This document shows positions 35,082-42,096 of a stretch of DNA of 64,000 nt, piece after piece (position 1 is the first letter of the stretch; each line of letters begins with the position of its first letter). This stretch comes from JAAZAI01 sp050942875 (lineage in GTDB: Bacteria > Verrucomicrobiota > Kiritimatiellia > RFP12 > UBA3636), in NCBI GenBank assembly GCA_050942875.1, contig JBMNOD010000005.1:11959-75958 (forward strand), read 5' to 3'. The translations under genes and the position numbers were made by a program. Under the pieces are notes generated by a model that was not told the origin of the DNA, did not search any database, and saw nothing but the letters and a program-made list of their open reading frames with translations.

Positions 35082-36509
35082 GTGAAAAACAAATTCGCGG
35101 GTTGTCGAAAATGGTCCTCAATTGTGGTGGCGCTGATCTTTGCGGCGTCGTTGGCTTCCGCGGCCGTGAACACCTGGCAGGGAAGTGTGTCGTCGGATTT
35201 TAATGATCCTCTTAACTGGTCGTTGGGTGCATTGGACGCGGCCGACACCTCGACGTTTGCCGGGGCGGCGCTTGTTCAGCCCAATGTCTCGGCAGACATC
35301 ACGGTCGCCAAAATCAATTTCGCCTTGGGTTCGACGAACCACGTGCTGTCGTCGTCGCCCGGCGCATCGCTCTTCCTGACGACAAGCCCGGTGGTTGTTT
35401 CGCAGAGCGGCACGGGCACGAACACCGTGAGCGCGAATCTTGTGCTCTCCGGCGGCGGAGTCAAGCAGTTCCAGCAGGCTGGCGGCTGCACATTGTGGAT
35501 GTCGGGGAGCATCTCGGAATCCACGCCAGACACCATGGTGCAATACGTGCGCGTCTCGTCGGCAGGCGGAAAGTACTTGATCACAGGCCAGAACACCTAC
35601 AGCGGGGACACGACTTTTCATGATGGCACATTCACCATCACGTCTTTTGGCAATGCAGGTGAACCCAGCAGCGTGGGCACGAGCGGGACGATCTGGCTGG
35701 GAAATGCAGGAAGCAGCCGCGATGCGACGCTGGTTTATGCAGGCGCTGGCGAAACGACGGACAAGACGATCATGTTCGGGGCGGGGTCCGGGGCGCGCAC
35801 GATCAGCACGCTCGGGACTGCAGGCCCCTTGGTCCTCAATGCGCATGGCATCAATGGAACCGGCGACTTCCCCAAGCTCGTTTTCGCGGGCGACAGCGAC
35901 GGCAATGTGTTCAACGGACTGATTGCCGATCCTTCGGCCTCGACGAGCACGGCGGTAGGCAAATCCGGCTCGGGCACTTGGACGTTTACGGCGGACAACA
36001 CCTACAAGGGGACGACGATTCTCAATAGAAATGGCGGCACCTTGCTCATCGACGGCGACCAGTCTGCCGCGACCGGCGCCGTCACCGTCAACTCCGCCGC
36101 CATGTTGGGGGGGGAGGGGATCGTCGGTGGCGCCACGACAGTCGGCAATGGAGGCAGGCTCTTGGCAACGCAGGAAACCGGTTCGCCCTCCTTTGCGACG
36201 GATTTGACTTTGTTGGGGAATTCAGCGATGACGTTTGACGCCGTTGAGGCCGTGGGCGTCGCCGGAACGCTGACGCTGGCGAACAACTGGACGCTGACGC
36301 TTGGCGACGGGTTCAAAAATGGCGGCTCGACCGTGTTGTTCCGCTATGGAACTCTTGGCGCTTCGCCCGATTTGGAGCCGACGTTTGACGTTTCCGGTTT
36401 GGGATTCACGCCGACGGGGACGTTGTCGCTCACCGACACGGGCAGCGAGATCGTCTTGAACGGCGTCAGGGTTCCGCCATCCGGCATGACGATGATCGTC
36501 GTGCGATGA
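35082..36509 (+). CDS. secreted autotransporter-associated beta-strand-repeat protein, ends in MTMIVVR
   Basis: 475 residues; GTG start at 35082 with AGGAG 6 nt ahead. Signal peptide to AASLASAA, then VNTWQGSVSSDFNDPLNWS, the usual opening of Verrucomicrobia-type strand-repeat proteins. One clear PATR-type repeat is present: GSGTWTFTADNTYKGTTILN then GGTLLIDG (about residues 298-328), plus weaker copies such as ITGQNTYSGDTTFHDGTFTI. The C-terminus is VPPSGMTMIVVR, closely matching the end of the upstream protein, with no barrel domain. It is probably displayed or shed at the surface. Adhesion or scaffold roles are guesses. Confidence 0.83.
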   Translation: MKNKFAGCRKWSSIVVALIFAASLASAAVNTWQGSVSSDFNDPLNWSLGALDAADTSTFAGAALVQPNVSADITVAKINFALGSTNHVLSSSPGASLFLTTSPVVVSQSGTGTNTVSANLVLSGGGVKQFQQAGGCTLWMSGSISESTPDTMVQYVRVSSAGGKYLITGQNTYSGDTTFHDGTFTITSFGNAGEPSSVGTSGTIWLGNAGSSRDATLVYAGAGETTDKTIMFGAGSGARTISTLGTAGPLVLNAHGINGTGDFPKLVFAGDSDGNVFNGLIADPSASTSTAVGKSGSGTWTFTADNTYKGTTILNRNGGTLLIDGDQSAATGAVTVNSAAMLGGEGIVGGATTVGNGGRLLATQETGSPSFATDLTLLGNSAMTFDAVEAVGVAGTLTLANNWTLTLGDGFKNGGSTVLFRYGTLGASPDLEPTFDVSGLGFTPTGTLSLTDTGSEIVLNGVRVPPSGMTMIVVR

Positions 36510-36567
36510 GCGCATGAGTTTCGTCCAATCAGGGGCGTCAGGCACTTTTAGGAATTGAGGTGTTCGA

Positions 36568-37647
36568 ATGCATGGAGGCACGATGCAGTTTACCGAAGAG
36601 GATTGGGCGAGGCTCGAGCGCGACTGGACGGCGTGGTGGAACCACGATCTGGGACGGCCTCTGGTCATGGGCCACACACGGCGGCCGACGGATCGCGCAC
36701 GCCCTTCCTGGTGGGATGGCGTGGGCAAGATTCCGCACGACATCCCCGCCGAGGCCGTGGCCGAGGAGATGTGGGACGACGTCAGCCGCACGGTGCATCA
36801 CGGCGACGCCTGGCCGCGCGAATGGATCAACTTCGGCCCCGGCATCGCCGCGGCCTTTCTCGGCGGCGAGGCTCTCCCGAGTCCGCAGACGATGTGGTTC
36901 TCCCCCGGTCGGTGGCAGGGCGTCGCGCTGCGCGACATCCAGCCCGACTACGACCCGGACAACCGCTGGTGGCGGCGCGTTCAGGATCTGACGCGGGCAT
37001 GCGTGGCCGTGTTCGACCGCCGGGCGGTCGTCGGCTTCACCGACATCGGCGGCAACCTCGACATCGCCGCCTCGTTGCGCGACACGCAGCCGCTGCTCAT
37101 GGACTGCCTCGACGACCCCGAAGGCGTCGATGCGCTCTGCCAACGCATCACGTCGCTGTGGCTGCGCTACTACCGCGAGCAGTGCGACCTCGTCGTGCCC
37201 GCGGGGCGCGGCACCTGTTCCTGGGCCGCGCTCTGGAGCCCGAAGCGCACCTACATGCTCCAAAGCGATTTCGCCTACATGATCAGTCCCGCCCAGTTCG
37301 AGCGCTGGGTCGCGCCGGACATCGTCGAATGCTGCCGCCAGATGGAGCATGGTTTCTACCATCTCGACGGCAAGGGCCAACTGGCCCACCTCGACATCCT
37401 CCTTGCGATCCCCGAATTGCGCGGCATCCAATGGATCCCTGGCGGCGGCCAGCCCGAGTCCGGCGATCCGGTCTGGTGGCCTGTGCTTCGCCGCATTCGC
37501 GCCGCAGGCAAGCTCGTGCAGCTCTTCACCTCGGCGGAGTCCGTTCTGCGCATGGCCCGCGAAATGCCGCTCGACGGCTTCGCCATCGACATCGGCTGGG
37601 GCGAGAACCGCGGCGAGCAGGTCGAGGCCATCCTCGCCGCGTGCTGA
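36568..37647 (+). CDS. uroporphyrinogen decarboxylase-like (URO-D family) protein, paralogue 2
   Basis: 359 residues. Landmarks: FTEEDWARLERDWTAWWNHD opening, VVGFTDIGGNLDIAASLRDTQPLLMDCLDDPEGVDALC, FAYMISPAQFERWVAPDIVECCRQM, FYHLDGKGQLAHLDILLAIPELRGIQWIPGGGQPE, and LDGFAIDIGWGEN. The spacing and the YHLDG and QWIPG steps are those of the URO-D superfamily subgroup common in PVC and Clostridia genomes, unlike true HemE. Sequence similarity to paralogue 1 (19688) is slight. The start at 36568 follows TTGAGG; ATG 36583 is the alternative. The substrate is not known. Confidence 0.8.
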   Translation: MHGGTMQFTEEDWARLERDWTAWWNHDLGRPLVMGHTRRPTDRARPSWWDGVGKIPHDIPAEAVAEEMWDDVSRTVHHGDAWPREWINFGPGIAAAFLGGEALPSPQTMWFSPGRWQGVALRDIQPDYDPDNRWWRRVQDLTRACVAVFDRRAVVGFTDIGGNLDIAASLRDTQPLLMDCLDDPEGVDALCQRITSLWLRYYREQCDLVVPAGRGTCSWAALWSPKRTYMLQSDFAYMISPAQFERWVAPDIVECCRQMEHGFYHLDGKGQLAHLDILLAIPELRGIQWIPGGGQPESGDPVWWPVLRRIRAAGKLVQLFTSAESVLRMAREMPLDGFAIDIGWGENRGEQVEAILAAC

Positions 37648-37893
37648 GGGCGGGGGCGGCGGCGCGGCGGGGAAGAAAAGCGGACGCGGCGTCCTCGCCG
37701 CGTGTGTTGGAAAGCAGAACCACAACGCGCCGAAGCGCGGGCGAGCGGTACAAGGTTTGTCGTGACGCCGCGAGGCGTTGGCGTTGCAGTGAGAATTGAG
37801 AGGTGAGAAGTGGGAGGTGGGAGAAAACCGAAGGGCGATTCATCCGCCTTTCTTTCGCAAGATGCCCTGACGGGCACACTACGAACGTTTTTT
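37648..37893. repeat. intergenic stretch with REP hairpin and heptads
   Basis: CGCGGCG-TCCT-CGCCGCG at 37685-37702 (same stem as 7788-7805). Five in-phase heptads follow from 37791: GAGAATT, GAGAGGT, GAGAAGT, GGGAGGT, GGGAGAA. A small TGCCC/GGGCA hairpin lies at 37863-37876. No gene is seen. Confidence 0.6.
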
Positions 37894-37996
37894 TAGAGCG
37901 ACTTGAGAAACAGTATAGCCGCACGATTTGAACTAGGATTCGGCGTTTTGGAGCTGGAGGATAGAATATGGACACGGATTTTCTCAAACCGCTCTA
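37894..37996. repeat. 103-bp element with 17-nt terminal inverted repeats
   Basis: Left end TAGAGCG-ACT-TGAGAAA (37894-37910); right end TTTCTCA-AAC-CGCTCTA (37980-37996). The outer 7 and inner 7 nt pair exactly; the central 3 nt do not fully match. The inside is AT-richer. The right end contains the stop codon of the zinc-ribbon gene. MITE-like; no second copy is in the window. Confidence 0.5.
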
Positions 37997-38254
37997 GCGC
38001 CGCCGGGATCGTCGGCGGCTGTGCCGCCGACGTTCGCCGCGCTCTTTTGCGCGGCGGATGGAGACGCAGCTCAGGCTGCCGCATTCATCGCATTGCCAGC
38101 GTCCGAAGCGGGCGGGGAAGACCCATTTGAGCAGCGTCCAGCCGCCGAGCGTGATAAGCGTCCAGAGCTTGTCGTCCGCCGATGAATGGTAGCGTTGCTG
38201 GACGTAGACGCGCTTGCGGCATTTCCGGCAGTAGGCGGAATGATCCCAGAGCAT
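37994..38254 (-). CDS. small zinc-ribbon-like hypothetical protein
   Basis: 86 residues: YCRKCRKRVYVQQRY near the start and QCDECGSLSC later form two C-x-x-C knuckles, as in zinc ribbons. Between them lies LWTLITLGGWTLLKWVFPARFG, a short hydrophobic helix. The tail is very basic (RRAKERGERRRHSRRRSRRR). Codon use matches the genome. It begins 9 nt after the TPR gene stop, so it is probably co-transcribed with it. The stop codon lies within the right inverted repeat of the 103-bp element, so the basic tail may be longer than the ancestral form. Function unknown. Confidence 0.6.
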   Translation of the reverse strand: MLWDHSAYCRKCRKRVYVQQRYHSSADDKLWTLITLGGWTLLKWVFPARFGRWQCDECGSLSCVSIRRAKERGERRRHSRRRSRRR

Positions 38255-38263
38255 TTTATTTTC

Positions 38264-40312
38264 TTATTTTTCATCGGGCGCCAGCGCCTGGCGCAGTTTG
38301 CCGAGGCGTTCGCGTTCGGGAATGGAAAGCCGACTGGAATTCTGGTCGACGAGCGTGAGCGCCTTGCGGGCGGCGTCGGTGTCGCCCGCGGTCAGGGAGG
38401 ACTCGGCATAGTGGAGCTGGATGCGCGGATCGTCGCCGCCGGGCTTCGTGACGGCGGTTTTGAACGCTTCGTACGCTTCCGCTTCCTTGCCTTGTCCATG
38501 CAGGGCGGAGCCGAGGCTGTCCCAGACGGCCGCGAAGCCTTCGCCGCCGCTGGCGAGCGCATTGCGCGCCAGGTTTTCCGCGAGGTCGAAGCGCCGGGTC
38601 TCGGCGGCGAGGGCGGCGTAGTCGTTGAGCACGAACCAGGCGGGGTTTTGCGAGAGGCTGATCTGGAAGCGTCGTTCAGCCGTGGCAAAGTCCCGACGAT
38701 CGGCGAGTGCGGTGGCTTTGACGTAGTTGGCGAAATCATCGAGGGGGAAGCGCGCGAGCGCGGCGTCCGCATGCTGTTCGGCGGCTGCCTTGTCGTTGGC
38801 GATCAAGTCGAGCAGAAGCATCTGCCGGAAGGCGAAGTCGGTGTCGGCATCCTGCTCGATCGCCTGGGCGGCGAGCGTCCTGGCCTTTGCGACGTCGCCG
38901 GCGATTTGCGCCTTGAGGCTTTCGGCAAAGGGCGTCATCCACGCGGGCGCGTTTGTGGAGGCGGCTTGAAGTGCCGTCACGGCGTCGAGCAGGCCGGCGG
39001 TGTCGCCGCCCGCGGCGCGGGCGGAGGCGACGCGAGTGAGGACTTCCGCCGCGTTTTCCGGGGTTTTGACAGCCATGAGGGCGGTGACGGCATCGGCGGG
39101 GCGGCCCGATTTGACAAGCACTTGAGCCCGGACGAAGGCGACGGCCTGCGCATCGGCTCCCGGTTGTGCCGCCGCTCGTTCGACGAGGCGCAATGCGCGG
39201 GCACGATCGCCCATCGCAAGCTGCTGCTCGGCGAATTGGAGCATGGTCTCCCAGGTGAAGCCTTGGTCGGAGAGCTTTGCGAGCATCATCATCGCGGGCT
39301 GGGCGCCAGCCGTCTGCAGGCCCAGGGACGGCGTCAAATTACGGGCGACGGCGGTGCGAAGCTCGGGGTCTTGGATGGCCGAGAGCTCGGATTCGATCTT
39401 GGCCTGGTCGGTGAAAGGCAGGCCAGAGAGCGTCCAATGCCATTTCGCGTCGAAGAAGTCCGACGGGCGGACCACGTAGCCATGCGAGGAGGCGAGCGTC
39501 CAGGAGCCGCCCCCGGCTTTTGCCAGTTCGTTGAGCTCGACGGCGATTTTCTCGGCCAGCTCGGGGCGGAGCCCTTCGCGGACGAGCGATGCGCGGTTGA
39601 GCAGGGCGCTGATGTTCGAGCGGTCGATCGCGTGCGCCTGGGTGAAGGCGTCGAGCGCCTCTTTTTTCAAATCGGCGCTGTGGAGCAGGACGCCAAGGTT
39701 GTTGCCGCAGGCGGAGGCGCGGGCGCGGAACCATTTGGCGCCGGCGGTCGAAGCGGCGTCGGCGGGGGCCAGGGCGATCGTTTCGCCGATGGCGTCGCGC
39801 AAGGCGGCATGGTGGGCATAGGCTCTGAGGAGGACGTTGCTCGTGACGGCGTCGGGCTTGTGGAGATGGTAGACGAGTCCGCCGGGCACGGGTTCAAGCC
39901 CGGAGGCCTTTGCCAGCGAGGGCTCGACCATCAGCGCAAGCTTGGCGGCGGCTTCGTCTGGACGTTGCTGCATCCAGGTCAGGACGAACGGGGCGGCGCC
40001 GAGCGAGGCTGCCGCTTCCAGACGCGGATCGCCGAGTGTCGCGGCGGCCGCTTCGTAGGCGGTGACGACGGAATCGGCTCCGCCGAGAAGAGGCATGGCG
40101 ACGAGGTCGATGCCTCTTGCCTTGGCGCGGGCGACGAGCAAGGCGTCGGCAAAGCCGTCCGTAAGCAGCCACGTCTTGCCGTCGAGACTTTCAATGACGG
40201 TGTCGGCGCAGGCGTTGGCAAAAGGAGAATCGGAAAGCGTCTGCGCAGGAGCCGCCGCGCGGGCGGCGACTGATGCGTATGCGAGTGCGAGCGCGAAGGC
40301 CAGGAATTTCAC
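38264..40312 (-). CDS. secreted/periplasmic TPR-repeat protein
   Basis: 682 residues with a GTG start at 40312; KFLAFALALAYASVAARAAA follows as a signal peptide. The body is all-helical. TPR-like repeats are visible: ACGNNLGVLLHSADLKKEALDAFTQAHAID near 205-235, PADAVTALMAVKTPENAAEVL, and a C-terminal run FANYVKATALADRRDFATAERRF, AAVWDSLGSALHGQGKEAEAYEAF, LHYAESSLTAGDTDAARKAL. A protein-interaction scaffold is likely. The start is only 18 nt after the CCA end of tRNA-Gly on the same strand, so its message is apparently released by tRNA processing. A start inside the tRNA was rejected. The ribosome site is poor (GGGACAGACC). Confidence 0.8.
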   Translation of the reverse strand: MKFLAFALALAYASVAARAAAPAQTLSDSPFANACADTVIESLDGKTWLLTDGFADALLVARAKARGIDLVAMPLLGGADSVVTAYEAAAATLGDPRLEAAASLGAAPFVLTWMQQRPDEAAAKLALMVEPSLAKASGLEPVPGGLVYHLHKPDAVTSNVLLRAYAHHAALRDAIGETIALAPADAASTAGAKWFRARASACGNNLGVLLHSADLKKEALDAFTQAHAIDRSNISALLNRASLVREGLRPELAEKIAVELNELAKAGGGSWTLASSHGYVVRPSDFFDAKWHWTLSGLPFTDQAKIESELSAIQDPELRTAVARNLTPSLGLQTAGAQPAMMMLAKLSDQGFTWETMLQFAEQQLAMGDRARALRLVERAAAQPGADAQAVAFVRAQVLVKSGRPADAVTALMAVKTPENAAEVLTRVASARAAGGDTAGLLDAVTALQAASTNAPAWMTPFAESLKAQIAGDVAKARTLAAQAIEQDADTDFAFRQMLLLDLIANDKAAAEQHADAALARFPLDDFANYVKATALADRRDFATAERRFQISLSQNPAWFVLNDYAALAAETRRFDLAENLARNALASGGEGFAAVWDSLGSALHGQGKEAEAYEAFKTAVTKPGGDDPRIQLHYAESSLTAGDTDAARKALTLVDQNSSRLSIPERERLGKLRQALAPDEK

Positions 40313-40330
40313 AATGGTCTGTCCCAAAAA

Positions 40331-40404
40331 TGGAGCGGGTGATGGGAGTCGAACCCACGTGACCAGCTTGGAAGGCTGGGGCTTTACCGTTAAGCAACAC
40401 CCGC
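40331..40404 (-). tRNA. tRNA-Gly (TCC)
   Basis: Minus strand. Acceptor GCGGGTG/CACCCGC, D arm GCTTAACGGTAAAGC, anticodon stem CCAGC-CTTCCAA-GCTGG with anticodon TCC, T arm GTGGG-TTCGACT-CCCAT, discriminator T, CCA encoded. It has its own promoter at 40424-40452 and the TPR gene follows 18 nt downstream. Confidence 0.96.
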
Positions 40405-40423
40405 GATCTGAAATCAAGTGCTT

Positions 40424-40452
40424 AATCTACACCAAATGCCCTTCGGAATCAA
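40424..40452 (-). promoter_or_regulatory. tRNA-Gly promoter
   Basis: Minus strand: TTGATT (40447-40452), 17-nt spacer, TAGATT (40424-40429), 19 nt ahead of the tRNA 5' end. Confidence 0.6.
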
Positions 40453-40472
40453 TTGAAAACTGCATCTGGCGG

Positions 40473-40530
40473 CAATCGGTCGGTCGAAGAGGTCGGGCAA
40501 CCTTCGGTCATGGATTGGCTTGACCGATTG
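40473..40530 (-). repeat. 58-bp inverted-repeat element, copy B (MITE-like)
   Basis: Terminal repeats CAATCGGTC / GACCGATTG, opposite in orientation to copy A at 16196-16253, 53 of 58 positions identical. The 11-mer TGCATCTGGCG occurs on both sides (40461-40471 and 40529-40539), like a target duplication. It lies between the miaB stop and the tRNA-Gly promoter. Confidence 0.7.
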
Positions 40531-40543
40531 CATCTGGCGAGTC

Positions 40544-41935
40544 TCATTTGACTCGCACGTCGCCGAAGAGGGTCTGTGGACGGGCCTTGGTGACGCGGAT
40601 CGAGACGAGATCGCCGGGGGCGATCGTCGGCGTGGGGGTGAAGACGACGATCTTGTCCTGGGGGTTCCGCCCCGACCAGCGGGTTGCATTGCGAAGGCTC
40701 GGACCTTCGACGAGGACTTCGGTCGTCGTGCCGACGACGCGCTCGTTGATGGCCAGGCCGCGCACGTCCTGGTCTTCGAGCAGGACTTGGTTGCGGCGCA
40801 TCTTTTCCTCTTCGGAGACGTCGTCTTCCATCTCCGCCGCCGGGGTGCCGGGGCGGGGGGAGTACTTGAAGATGAAGGCGTTGTCGAAACCGGCTTCGTC
40901 CATGACGCGGCGGGTGTCTTCGAAGTCCGCTTCGGTTTCGCCGGGGAAGCCGACGATGACATCCGTGGTGATGGCGATGTCGGGCACGGCGGCGCGGAGC
41001 CTGGCGACGGCGGCGAGGTAGCCGGCGGCGTCGTAGCCTCGGCGCATGGCCTTGAGGACGCGGTCGGAGCCGGACTGCATGGCCATGTGGACATGCGGGC
41101 AGACGCCGCGGACGTCGCGCAAGGCGCGGACGAGCTCGTCGGTCACGCCGGAGGGATGGCTTGAGGTGAAGCGGATGCGCGCGAGTTCGGGGACTTCGCG
41201 GGCGACGAGCTCGAAGAGGCGCGGCAGCGGCTCGGTGAAGCCCAGGGGGGAGGGGATGTGGGCGGGCCATTGGAAGTCGCGCCGTCCGTAGTTCATGACG
41301 CTTTGCCCGAGCAACGTGATGTCGCGCACCCCGGCCGCGACGAGCTCGCGGATTTCGGGCAGGATTTCGTCGGGCTGGCGGCTGTGTTCGTGGCCGCGCA
41401 CGTCGGGGACGATGCAGTAGGCGCAGCGCCGGTTGCAGCCCAGCAGGATGGTGACGAAGGCGGACACCCCCGGCGACATCGCGCCGGGCGGTTCGGCGGG
41501 GGATTGAGAGGCGTGGAGCCTTTCGCACGCGTCTTCATCGTCGAAAACGCCGATTTCGCAGAGGTTGTCTTCGCCGGATTGGATGCGGGCGAGGAACTCG
41601 GGGATTTTGACGGCGGCGCGTGTGCCGACGGAAAAGGAAAGTCCGGGCACGCGCTTGAAGACGTCGGCGCCGAGGCGCTGGGCCATGCAGCCCATGAGCC
41701 CGACGACGAGGCCGGGGCGGTCGCGCCGTTCGGCGCAGAGGAGGCCGATCTTGCCGAGCGCCTTGTCTTCGGCCTTTTTCCGGACGCTGCAACTGTTGAC
41801 GATGACGATGTCGGCGGACTTTTCGTCCTCGGCGGGACGATAGCCGCAGGCGACGAGGCGGCTGGCGAGCACGTCGGAGTCGCGCTCGTTCATCTGGCAG
41901 CCGTAGGTGCGGATTGAAAAGGTCGGTTTGGACAT
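40544..41935 (-). CDS. miaB: tRNA-2-methylthio-N6-dimethylallyladenosine synthase
   Basis: 463 residues. The N-terminal MTTase domain carries the first FeS cluster ligands C13 (TYGCQMN), C49 (NSCSVR) and C83 (GCMAQR). The radical-SAM domain has GCNRRCAYC (C167, C171, C174) and VPDVRGHEHSR, the MiaB hallmark after the cluster, then FTSSHPSG. The C-terminal TRAM domain ends in LFGDVRVK. It adds the methylthio group to i6A37 in tRNAs reading U-starting codons. MiaB is favoured over RimO or MtaB because of the NERDSD and VRGxExSR motifs. It is divergent from tRNA-Arg, which follows 79 nt beyond its start. Confidence 0.95.
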   Translation of the reverse strand: MSKPTFSIRTYGCQMNERDSDVLASRLVACGYRPAEDEKSADIVIVNSCSVRKKAEDKALGKIGLLCAERRDRPGLVVGLMGCMAQRLGADVFKRVPGLSFSVGTRAAVKIPEFLARIQSGEDNLCEIGVFDDEDACERLHASQSPAEPPGAMSPGVSAFVTILLGCNRRCAYCIVPDVRGHEHSRQPDEILPEIRELVAAGVRDITLLGQSVMNYGRRDFQWPAHIPSPLGFTEPLPRLFELVAREVPELARIRFTSSHPSGVTDELVRALRDVRGVCPHVHMAMQSGSDRVLKAMRRGYDAAGYLAAVARLRAAVPDIAITTDVIVGFPGETEADFEDTRRVMDEAGFDNAFIFKYSPRPGTPAAEMEDDVSEEEKMRRNQVLLEDQDVRGLAINERVVGTTTEVLVEGPSLRNATRWSGRNPQDKIVVFTPTPTIAPGDLVSIRVTKARPQTLFGDVRVK

Positions 41936-41968
41936 GGTGTGATCGTAATGGGAACGGGCGCTTTACGC

Positions 41969-41997
41969 TTGAACCTGACGGCAACATAGCCTAAAAT
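41969..41997 (+). promoter_or_regulatory. tRNA-Arg promoter
   Basis: TTGAAC (41969-41974), 17-nt spacer, TAAAAT (41992-41997), 17 nt ahead of the mature tRNA. Confidence 0.75.
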
Positions 41998-42014
41998 CAC
42001 CTTATTGCATTTGC

Positions 42015-42091
42015 ACCCCAATAGCTCAGCTGGACAGAGCATCGGCCTTCTAAGCCGAGGGTCGCAGGTTCGAGCCCTGCTTGGGGTGCCA
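42015..42091 (+). tRNA. tRNA-Arg (TCT)
   Basis: Acceptor ACCCCAA/TTGGGGT, D arm GCTC-AGCTGGACA-GAGC, anticodon stem TCGGC-CTTCTAA-GCCGA (anticodon TCT), T arm GCAGG-TTCGAGC-CCTGC, discriminator G and encoded CCA. The first base pair A-T is less usual than G-C. It ends 5 nt before the stop of the opposing histidine kinase gene. Confidence 0.96.
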
Positions 42092-42096
42092 TTGTT

